This document shows positions 54,381 to 64,000 of a DNA stretch of 64,000 nt, in pieces. The number at the start of each line of letters is the position of its first letter. The first letter of the stretch is position 1. The stretch spans positions 1 to 64,000 of the forward strand of contig NW_021941569.1 of NCBI RefSeq assembly GCF_902148855.1, in the 5' to 3' direction. The DNA comes from Sphaeramia orbicularis. Lineage: Eukaryota; Chordata; Actinopteri; Kurtiformes; Apogonidae. Position numbers and translations under genes: made by a program. The notes beneath the pieces were generated by a model. The model ran no database searches. It was not told the DNA's origin and saw nothing but the letters and a program-made list of their open reading frames with translations.

Positions 54381-57300
54381 TCAGTCAAGCTCCGCCCTGA
54401 AGGCGCTGATTTCCATTGGACGCAGGCTGATGATGCGTCTCTGCTGCTGTTGCCGAGCGGATTCCAGGTCCTCGTCGTCACCGCGAAGCAAAGTTAGACC
54501 TGAACGACGGAGAGACCGGAACCTGATGGGAGCCAGGAGGTCTGCGGAGTCCACCTGGAAACAAACAACAAATAATAATAAAGAAAAGTAAAAATACTGG
54601 AAAAATAAATAACACAGTGAAATCTAAATAAAGAATACGGAAATATTAAATATAAATGATAAGAAATAAATTAAACCTATAATAAAATGTATAATTTATA
54701 ATAAAACTCAACTTAAGTGACTGTTTTTAATCGGGTCATATTGTTTTTACCTCCTCGTGCACGCTCCACGTGCACTGTGGGAGCGGCTCAGGGGCGGAGC
54801 TACAGTCGAAGCCCTTCCTGTGGAGGAGCAGAGCCACTTCCTGTGATGGACTTCCTGCTTCCTGTTAAACACAAACTCCCTTCAGTCTAAACTAAACCAT
54901 CAACAGTACAAACACTGAGGCTGTGACCAAACGGTGAAGTGGGCGGGGCTTGGCTCACCTGTTCGTCCTCCAGCGTCCTCAGGTTCAGCAGGTGAACGTC
55001 ACATGGCAGGGAGGAGCTAACGGGCTGGAAGGGGCGGAGCTTTGGCAACAGGCCAGCGCTATGGGCGACCATATTAATGAGCGGGTGAGAGAGAGAGAGT
55101 GAGGCCAGGTGAGCGAGCAGAGAGAGGTGTTCAACTGCGGCTCCGCCCACTTCCTGTTAGAGAAAAACAGACAAAACACAGACGACTTCAGTAACAAACT
55201 TATTCATTATTCAACATTTTCAACCCAAAGTCACGTCATCCATGTTTATTATTGATTCAACCCAATCTCAGACCTATCAGTAACGACGTCCCCCTTCAGA
55301 CCCCGCCCCTCACCTGAGCTCCACCCTTCCTGTCCTCCAGCAGCAGGTTGTAGAGGCTGGCTGTCAGTTTGTTGTCGGTGACGCCCTGACCCAGGCCGCG
55401 GTTATCGTCCTGCTGCAGCCGCCGGTCCAACACCACCTCCAGTTCCCCTGAGGGTCAGAGGTCAAAGGTCAGAGGTTCATTTAAAGCCGCTGTGCTTTGA
55501 TTACAATAGTCCTGCCTAACAGTCCTAACAGTACTAATAGTCCTAACAGATCTAATAGTCCTAACAGATCTAATAATCCTAACAGTCCTAACAGATCTAA
55601 TAGTCCTAACAGATCTAATAGTCCTAACAGTCCTAACAGTACTAATAGTCCTAACAGATCTAATAGTCCTAACAGATCTAATAGTCCTAACAGTCCTAAC
55701 AGATCTAATAGTCCTAATAGTCCTAACAGATCTAATAGTCCTAACAGTCCTAACAGATCTAATAGTCCTAACAGTCCTAACAGATCTAATAGTCCTAACA
55801 GTCCTAACAGATCTAATAGTCCTAATAGTCCTAACAGATCTAATAGTCCTAACAGTCCTAACAGATCTAATAGTCCTAACAGTCCTAACAGTCCTAATAG
55901 TCCTAACAGATCTAATAGTCCTAACAGTCCTAACAGTCCTAATAGTCCTAACAGATCTAATAGTCCTAACAGTCCTAACAGATCTAATAGTCCTAACAGA
56001 TCTAATAGTCCTAACAGTCCTAACAGATCTAATAGTCCTAACAGTCCTAACAGATCTAATAGTCCTAACAGTCCTAATAGTCCTAACAGTCCTAACAGAT
56101 CTAATAGTCCTAACAGTCCTAACAGATCTAATAGTCCTAATAGTCCTAACAGTCCTAATAGTCCTAACAGATCTAATAGTCCTAATAGTCCTAATAGTCC
56201 TAACAGTCCTAATAGTCCTAACAGTCCTAATAGTCCTAACAGTTCTAATAGTCCTAACAGTCCTAACAGTCCTAACAGTCCTAATAGTCCTAACAGTCCT
56301 GCCTCTCCATATCAGACACTCCTCCTCTGTCTGTTTTTAAATCCCTTCTTCAAACCCATCTTTTCTCCTTGGCTTTTGGAACCATGTGAGATGTTTGAAG
56401 GTATTATCTTTATTCTATTGTTTTTATTTGGTAGTGGTTTATTGTTCTTATTTACCGATTTTATTTATTTATTTATTTTGTTGTTTTTAATTGCATGGCT
56501 TTTTAATCTATTCTTGTACTTTATTCTTTTATTTGGGTTTTATTTATTCTTCTGTACAGCACTTTGGTCCACTACAGTTGTTTTAAAGTGCTTCACAAAT
56601 AAAGTTGGATTGGATTGACGTCCGCTGATCTACTCGCCTGTCCTCAGCGACGCCACGGCCTGACTCTGAGCCGACAGCAGAGTCAGTCGAGACGTGTCGT
56701 CCTGCAGGAACGAGGCCGAGGTCATGGGGTAGAAGTTGGCCTGCAGGGGGAGTTTGGACAGGGTCCGACGCTGCTGCATCTGCAAAGACAAACCACCCAC
56801 AGATGATTATCAGCATCAGAGCCAATAAAGAACGTTCAACCAAGCTTATTATCGTCAACGAACTCTAACGAAATGATAAAAACTAAAATTGTAAAAACAT
56901 TTTCGTTAACTGAAATAAATAAAAACTATAATTAAAAGAAAAAACATAACTGACTGAAACTGTATTGTGTGTTTATAAAACTAACTAAAATGGATAAAAA
57001 TTATGGATCAAATTCCCTTCATTTTCATTTTGTCAGGTTGATATGAAGTCGATTTATTTCGCTCGTGCAATTTTAGCTGACGGCACTTCACGATCTGCCT
57101 CGTCTTGTCAGTTGTCATATAGTCGTCTTCTGGTCCCCACTCTACCTGGAAACATGGAGACTAAGCAGCAGAGTCCTGTCTGGGATTTAACCTCCTCAGA
57201 CTCAGGAAATGTCAGCAAAGTACCAGCTTTTTTTGAGTTTTTTATTAAATAAGTGCCTATATTGGAAACATGATGATGCAACAGTTTTTTCAGATGCAGT

Positions 57301-60300
57301 TTTTAAATTTTTATGGAATGTCCTTTGTGGTGGACGGTTTTCTTTTCTTTTTATTTTGTATAAAGTTGTGAAACTCTTGTCCATAAATGTGGACAGAACA
57401 CCCATAGCTGGGTCTGAGGAGGATAAATGAATATAAGAGAAAAGATAAGAAAAAACTAAACAAACACTAATAAAAACTAGCAAATGTGTTCTGAAAATGA
57501 ATTCAAATGAACTGAATTAGAGAAAAAAAAGTCAAAATTAAATAAAATTAAACTCTAAATAAAAATCCAAAACTATTAGAACTTTCATTCAACCAAATCC
57601 ATTCAGCGTGTGCGTCCACACCTGGAAGCTGTTCAGGTCACTGTAGAAACGGTTGCCGCTGGAGACGTCGGTGACCAGACGCATGACCAGCTCGTGGTTG
57701 ACCTCCGACCTGATGTCCACAGTGTTGGAAATCTCCAGAGACCTCCCAGCATGCCCTGGGGCAGAGAGAAGAACCAACACCCTGAGGACAGTGTCCAGGA
57801 CGGACTGGAAGAGCGACCAATCAGAGAGCAGCGCGTCTTACCATCCAGGTGATACAGGCGGACCGTGTGCTTGAAGTGTCGGAAACAGGAAGTGATGTCA
57901 GAGAAAACTGGACCTGAGGTGACCCGGACCAGAGGAGGTTCTGAGGACGAGTAGAGCTGTGAGGGCGAGAGACACCGAGAATGAGGAGAGAGAGGCTCAG
58001 GTGTGTGTCCAGGTGTGTGTCCAGGTGAGTTCAGGTGTGTCCAGGTGTGTGTCCAGGTGAGTTCAGGTGTGTTCAGGTGTGTGTCCAGGTATGTTCAGGT
58101 GTGTCCAGGTGTGTGTCTAGGTGTGTTCAGGTGTGTCCAGGTGTGTGTCTAGGTGAGTTCAGGTGTGTCCAGGTGTGTGTCCAGGTATGTCCAGGTGTGT
58201 TCAGGTATGTCCAGGTGTGTTCAGGTGTGTCCAGATGTGTGTCTAGGTGTGTTCAGGTGTGTTCAGGTGTGTCCAGGTGTGTGTCCAGGTGTGTGTCCAG
58301 GTGTGTTCAGGTGTGTGTCCAGGTGTGTTCAGGTGTGTCCAGGTGTGTGTCCAGGTGTGTTCAGGTGTGTGTCCAGGTGTGTTCAGGTGTGTCCAGGTGT
58401 GTGTCCAGGTATGTCCAGGTGTGTTTCAGGTGTGTCCAGATGTGTGTCTAGGTGTGTTCAGGTGTGTTCAGGTGTGTCCAGGTGTGTGTCCAGGTGTGTT
58501 CAGGTGTGTGTCCAGGTGTGTTCAGGTGTGTCCAGGTGTGTGTCCAGGTGTGTTCAGGTGTGTGTCCAGGTGTGTTCAGGTGTGTCCAGATGTGTGTCTA
58601 GGTGTGTTCAGGTGTGTTCAGGTGTGTCCAGGTGTGTGTCCAGGTGTGTTCAGGTGTGTTCAGGTGTGTGTCCAGGTATGTCCAGGTGTGTTCAGGTGTG
58701 TCCAGGTGTGTCCAGGTGTGTGTCCAGGTGTGTGTCCAGGTGTGTTCAGGTGTGTCCAGGTGTGTGTCCAGGTGTGTCCAGGTGTGTTCAGGTGTGTTCA
58801 GGTGTGTGTCCAGGTGTGTGTCCAGGTGTGTTCAGGTGTGTCCAGGTGTGTGTCCAGGTGTGTGTAGGTGTGTGTCCAGGTGTGTTCAGGTGTGTGTCCA
58901 GGTGTGTTCAGGTGTGTGTCCAGGTGTGTCCAGGTGTGTGTAGGTGTGTGTTCAGGTGTGTGTCCAGGTGTGTTCAGGTGTGTGTCCAGGTGTGTTCAGG
59001 TGTGTGTCCAGGTGTGTTCAGGTGTGTCCAGGTGTGTGTCCAGGTGTGTGTCCAGGTGTGTTCAGGTGTGTCCAGGTGTGTGTCCAGGTGTGTTCAGGTG
59101 TGTGTCCAGGTGTGTTCAGGTGTGTGTCCAGGTGTGTTCAGGTGTGTGTCCAGGTGTGTTCAGGTGTGTTCAGGTGTGTGTCTAGGTGTGTCCAGGTGTG
59201 TCCAAGTGTGTGTCCAAGTGTGTGTCCAGGTGTGTTCAGGTCTCACCTGTGGTCCGTCCTCTCCCGGCAGGAACAGGTATGCACCACTTTTGTCCCCTCT
59301 GGTTCTGGTTCCGTACCACAAGAACTGGACCTGCACCTGACGAACCAGACCGGACTGGAGGCGGAGCTTCTGCAATGACCACACCCATCAACGAGTGAGT
59401 AAGTAATTAAGTACATTTGATTTGTAGGACACTTTTTACAGACAGGGAGTCACAAAGTGCTTTAAAGTGCAAGACAATTAAAATACAGTTAAAATATAGT
59501 TAAAATAGTTAAAATATAGTTAAAATACAATTAAAAACGGTTAAAATACAGTTAAAATACAGTTAAAATAGTTAAAATATAGTTAAAATACAATTAAAAA
59601 CGGTTAAAATACAGTTAAAATGCAGTTTAAATACAGTTAAAATACAGTTAAAATATAGTTAAAATAGTTAAAATACAATTAAAAATGGTTAAAATACAGT
59701 TAAAATGCAGTTTAAATATAGTTAAAATACAGTAATTAGATTCCCGTCCCTCTGGGGTTTCAGGATGCTTTTATTTTGAAGGTCTGACCTGCAGTAGCCC
59801 AGTGTGGCCAGAGCTCCATATTTGGATGTGCTTGTTGCTAAGTGACAGGGGGGCGTTGGCCTCGGGGCCCTGGGGGCGGGACACGCTAAAGTGTTTGGTC
59901 TGGACGGTCGGCGCCTCGCCGCCACGAAGGAAGACGTACCGAGCCCGGGGGGTGGAGCCGGTAGGCGCTCTGGTCACATGATACACGATGAGCGCCAGAG
60001 GAGGAAGTTCAGTGATGAAGGACAGCTGTGGGAGGAGTCAAGGAGGAGGTCATGTGGGAGGAGTCAAGGAGCAGGTCATGTGACACCGTTTACACATTCA
60101 GACATGTTAAATCGAACACGTGTCACCTGAAATGTCTCTGGGGACGCACGGCTCGGCTCCACCCACACTGCTGAGATCTGCGCCACCATTGGTCGACCTG
60201 ATTCCGCCTCAATAACCCGAGCGTCAGGAGAGTCGACAACAAGATTGACGACCGAAGAGCGGCGCTGCTCAGTCGGGTTAAAGACGATCAGTGACCTGAG

Positions 60301-63300
60301 GATCAATAACCAGACGATCAGTTACAGTTTATCCTCACATTTGTCTGTGTTCCCTCTCCCCTGACCCCGCCCCTCTTGGCCTGACCCCGCCCCTCACCTG
60401 GGCTCATCGCTGAGTCTGAGCGGCATTTTCTGAGGCAGAGCATCATGTGCCGCTATGACATCATCCTAAAAAAAAAAAAAAGGATGACATCACTGTGACA
60501 TCACATCAGGTTACATCACATGACATTCCCATGGGGTGCTGGGGTCAGAGGTCACCATTAGGAGGAAGGGTTTGGAGTCATCATGGTGGTACCGATTCTT
60601 GTCCAATAGAAGCAGCCAGTGGGCGGAGCTCTGCATCACTTGACGCAGGTTCAGGATGGAATGAAACAACCTGAAAACAGTTCAAAATACTTTATTATTA
60701 TTATTTTTATTATTATTATTTAGTTTCTGTATTTCATGTAGTAAATTTAAACTTTAAAGTTAACAAAGTGCTAAACCTTTATGCTAACAACATACTACGT
60801 TAGATGCAAAATGATTGATGGGAAATGTTTTTTTTTTGTTTTAATATTTTATTTACCAGGTGGCAGTTTTATATCAGAATATTGTTATGATTATAGAAGC
60901 TTAAAGATGCTAATGACAGCTACACTGAAAATTAGACGCTAATGTACAGTGAATGATGGGAGGCTAATGCTAAATGCTAGCGGCTCACACTAAATGAGGT
61001 GGTACCTGTGGCTGTTACCATGACGACGGCATCCTTCAGCTGAGAGCATGGAGAAATCAGTAAAAACAGAAAACATGCCAATGCTAAAGAGCAGCGTATG
61101 CACATGTGTAAGAGTAGAACATGAACACATGCTAACACCGATTTAAAATGTAAACAAAGAAAATAAAATTTTAGACAGAAAAGAGATCAAGTTAATCATG
61201 TTTATTTATGGATAACTCATCTAAGCATTGTAAATGTATAAATACACTGAAATGCTAATGCTAGCATCAACCCTTACAACTGACAATGGTTTACTGGACG
61301 ACATGCTAATGTCCAAATGCTAAGTTCAAAGGATAGTGTATCCGTCTCTAAATGTTTCTTGTATGCTAACAGCTAACCGCCCCGATGCTAACAGGACATG
61401 GTCACCTGGTGCCGTAGTCGATCACCACGGGGTCACGGGCGGTGCCAGTGACGGCATCATGATGCTGGAACAGCCCTAGGCTCCGCCTCCCCACTGTAAG
61501 ACGCCCGAAGTGTTCCTTAGCTGGGAAGTCGTCAACTAGCCGTCCATCACCACGGAAACGGCGCATCTCAGCCAACGTAAGGCTGAAGAGGATTTCTGTC
61601 GCTCTGATGACATCATCAACAAATGACATCAGTGATGAAGGTGTCATCATGAAAATAAGTTATTTTTAATTTTGCATGGAAAAACAAAAAGCATCTCCTC
61701 AAAAAAGACAGACTTTCAGGATCTAGAAAAGAGGCAGGATTTGAGGCATTGGATTTTATTGATTTAAACAGTACAGTCTACTCTCGTTAAACCGCCCGCC
61801 GTTATACCGCCATTTCCGCTTATCGCCATCCGCCAGCCCAGTCCCATGCACAAACAACACTTATACCATTGATTTCCCGACCGTTATACCGCCAGCGGCG
61901 CGGCGCGGCGCGGCACCTCCGAGGTGCGCCGCCGTGGCACCTCCGAGGTGCGCCGCCGTGGCACCTCCGAGGTGCGCCGCCGTGGCACCTCCGAGGTGCG
62001 GCTCCCAGTGTTGTCTTTTCCGTGGAAACCGGGTCGAAATGGCTCTTTGAGTGTTAAAGGTTGCCGATCCCTGCCTTACAACATAACAGAATCAAGATTT
62101 ATTTAGAAACGCAATTAGAACGGGTTAACAGAGGCAGCATAGACATCATATAGTAAAAGACATGCACATTATGGACGCAACCCGTTGTAACGCCATTTTC
62201 GCTATACCGCCAATTTGGCCGTGAACGGAAGTTGGCGGTATAACGAGAGTAGACTGTACATTTAAAATGAAATGGATTAAGGAATGTCTAGCAGCTCCTC
62301 AGTCTATTTGGTGTTTTATTCCACACAACATATTTAAACATGCTGGAGGTTTACTTTTTTATTGTCTTGTAATTACAGTCTCACCAGACTCCCTTTGAAA
62401 CTTTCTAAATTCTATCAACAAGCTCTACTTTCTTGGAAACTTTGCTATACACACAATTTTTCTCCACACAAAGCTATTATTTGGAATAATGAAAATGCTA
62501 TTGTTAGAAAGAAATCAATTTTTTCACAGAGCTGGATCGACAAAGACCTTATTTTCATTAAAGACCTCTTTGACAAAGATGGAAACTTATTAAGATACGA
62601 ACAATTTATGATAATAAATCCGTTTCCAATTCCAAATAAAGAATACAAGTATGTATTCAAAGCAATCCCTAATGGTATTTTCTTACTTGTGAGAAGTCAT
62701 CTTAGTTATCAAACATCACAGACAGATAAGCCTGGTTTATGGATTAATGGCATTAATATTTTTAGCTGCAGCTGCATGAAAGGAGGAACATTTCCCCCAG
62801 AGGGAAAACAGTCTGGAATTCAACTGTCTCTAAAACTGAGTGGTCAAAAACATGGACATGACCATAGAAATACTGGATTACAAACAAAATCTGAATTATA
62901 CATCTACAGATTTTACATAACATATCCATCCAACGCTATTTTGTCTTGATTTTCTGACGTGGAACAAATGTGTAACTTTTGTCATTCTGAATCTGAAACT
63001 ACTCTACACTTATTCTGTGTGAACACTCTTCTAATTTCTGGTCTAAAATTGAAAAATATATCATATCTAGAAGTAATGAAAAGATAACTATAACATCCCA
63101 AAATGTAATTACGTATTTTAAACATGACATTCACAATTTAGAATTTGTTGTAAAATTGTTCATTTTATTTGGAAAATTTCATATACATAAAAATAAATAG
63201 ACCAAAATACACCCAAGTTTTAAAATCTTCCTATTGGAACTGGAAAAATATATTAAATCTTTAGAATTTATCTATAATAAAAAAAGCTCTAACACCCTGG

Positions 63301-64000
63301 ATATTTATAAACACTTCTTTAATATTGACTGAACTCTGTTGCATTTATTTATTTTTGTTAAATCTGTTATTTTTATGTATTTATTTACTTTATACTATTA
63401 TTTGTATATTATGCTTTGTGTCTTTAAATCTATGCAGTATTTTCTTAAACTTATTTGTTTAAATGCTTTTCCCTCTCTGACATCTTGTTTGTTCAAATTT
63501 TTGGATTGTATACTCAAATGTTTTCAATAAAGTTGGAAAAAAAAAAAAAAAAAAAAAGGTGTCATCATGAATAAAGGGATAAATAAAGCTACAGTTACCT
63601 GAGCGTGGCCTCCAGCGTGCGGTCCAGGCGTTTGTAGAACGGTCTGGACGTGTAGTATCCGCTCCAGTAGTGGTCGTCGCGGTCGGCGTACGTAAAGAAG
63701 TCGCCGCTAACCGTGGGTAAATTCGCTCCAGTCGAACGCAGCTGCCTCTGCTGCGCCGCAAAGTAATCTGCCAACGTCCCGAAGCGAGCCTGGGAGACGG
63801 GTAGATGACGGACAGACGGTCACTGTTAGGCCCCGCCCCCTCCCAGGAGATGGGTAGATGACAGACAGACGGTCACTGTTAGGCTCCGCCCCCTCCCAGG
63901 CACCCAGGCCCCGCCTCCTCACTCACCTTGACATGGAGCTCCAGATGCTGCTCGAAGTAGTCGAACAGTTTCTGGTAGTTACTGAACTGAGCGTCCCATT
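54381..64000 (-). CDS. man2a1: Alpha-mannosidase II, copy B: exons 9 (partial) to 23 with stop
   Basis: Exons in transcription order: 63927-64000 (partial), 63599-63789, 61406-61603, 60556-60670, 60398-60465, 60127-60295, 59789-60025, 59247-59369, 57842-57956, 57622-57755, 56638-56779, 55314-55447, 54959-55153, 54751-54861, 54381-54554. Every junction keeps phase and no exon is broken. Exon 10 holds [14 protein letters not shown] (acid/base Asp region) and exon 11 holds [10 protein letters not shown] (zinc His). Later exons carry [11 protein letters not shown], the [15 protein letters not shown] block and the family C-terminus [14 protein letters not shown]. Copy A exons 1-9 plus copy B exons 10-23 add up to 1,152 codons plus stop, close to the about 1,144 residues of human MAN2A1. 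Intron 19 uses a GC donor. Introns 16 and 19 hold minisatellites, and intron 10 holds an L1 with a nested MITE. The 5' exons would lie beyond 64,000. Confidence 0.94.
55505..56300. repeat. 9-bp minisatellite in man2a1 intron 19
   Basis: About 88 units of TCCTAACAG, TCCTAATAG and ATCTAATAG in a regular mixture. The plus strand stays open as an Asn-Ser-Pro repeat of about 260 codons, which is not a gene. Confidence 0.94.
56290..56620 (+). mobile_element. LINE 3' end (L2-like) in man2a1 intron 19
   Basis: Text such as GTACAGCACTTTGGTCCACT and TTAAAGTGCTTCACAAATAA ending in TTGGATTGGATTGA is the 3' end of a widespread fish LINE with a short tandem tail. It directly abuts exon 19's GC donor. Confidence 0.6.
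57990..59240. repeat. CAGGTGTGT minisatellite in man2a1 intron 16
   Basis: About 1.25 kb of 10- and 12-bp blocks (CAGGTGTGTC, CAGGTGTGTGTC, CAGGTGTGTT) in variable order. It fills the intron between exon 17 (57956) and exon 16 (59247), ending within 10 bases of the exon 16 donor. Confidence 0.94.
59470..59735. repeat. AGTTAAAATA tandem repeat, man2a1 intron 15, copy B
   Basis: 10-13-bp AT-rich units (AGTTAAAATACAGTTAAAAT). It is the counterpart of 195-470 in copy A, where unit number and spelling differ slightly. Confidence 0.85.
61638..63571 (+). mobile_element. 5'-truncated L1 in man2a1 intron 10, copy B
   Basis: Counterpart of the copy A element with cleaner frames. It is flanked by a perfect 16-bp target duplication AAGGTGTCATCATGAA at 61638-61653 and 63556-63571. 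The 3' end reads CAATAAAGTTGG plus poly(A). The longest frame (62,362-62,949) is the ORF2 C-terminal region. Confidence 0.92.
61772..62258. mobile_element. Tigger/pogo-like MITE inserted in the L1, copy B
   Basis: Element 61774-62256 with TA on both sides. Same inverted ends and four internal 24-bp units as copy A. Confidence 0.82.

Noticed and set aside
58035-59340. Cys-Val-Gln-rich 395-codon frame
   Set aside because: GTGTGT minisatellite in man2a1 intron 16, open by composition only.

Overview
The window is a piece of a vertebrate, almost certainly teleost fish, genome. It has small phase-conserved GT-AG introns, fish-type L1, L2, SINE and hAT-like repeats, and vertebrate orthologues that can be followed exon by exon. 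All recognised host genes are read from the minus strand, head to tail. From high to low coordinates they are man2a1 (3' half plus middle exons, 53.9-64.0 kb), the bicistronic gene mocs2 (43.8-51.5 kb), the first exon of ugcg (41.8 kb), a 500-N assembly gap (40,646-41,145), slc31a1 (37.1-39.3 kb), slc25a46 (26.9-31.7 kb), wdr36 (14.9-25.7 kb) and man2a1 again (5' half plus middle exons, 1-13.7 kb).

The central structural fact is that bases 1-4,726 and 59,274-64,000 are near-identical copies of man2a1 exons 9-16, including the same nested transposons. The window is therefore one period of about 59.27 kb plus a 4.7-kb overlap. The cause is either a head-to-tail tandem duplication or two haplotype contigs laid end to end. 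Single-base indels break reading frames in copy A, slc31a1, ugcg exon 1 and mocs2. The wdr36 and slc25a46 exons, man2a1 exons 1-9 and copy B all splice into clean frames. That pattern, plus the N gap inside a common repeat and the lone ugcg exon beside it, favours an assembly artefact, but a real duplication is not excluded.

The genes do unrelated housekeeping jobs: Golgi N-glycan trimming (man2a1), 18S rRNA processing (wdr36), mitochondrial dynamics (slc25a46), copper uptake (slc31a1), glucosylceramide synthesis (ugcg) and molybdopterin synthesis (mocs2). man2a1, wdr36 and slc25a46 are also neighbours on human chromosome 5q21-22.

The introns are unusually rich in minisatellites, with about a dozen arrays and the largest near 3.4 kb. 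They produce very long but meaningless open frames. Three arrays or short tandem duplications sit exactly on splice sites: mocs2 intron 1, the wdr36 exon 18 donor and the slc25a46 exon 5 donor. The remaining non-coding DNA holds 5'-truncated L1 copies, an L2-clade LINE with an intact reverse-transcriptase frame, a tRNA-derived SINE, and several short inverted-repeat elements. These include Tigger-like, hAT-like and TTAA-type elements and two with TAY-type ends and 6-bp direct repeats.
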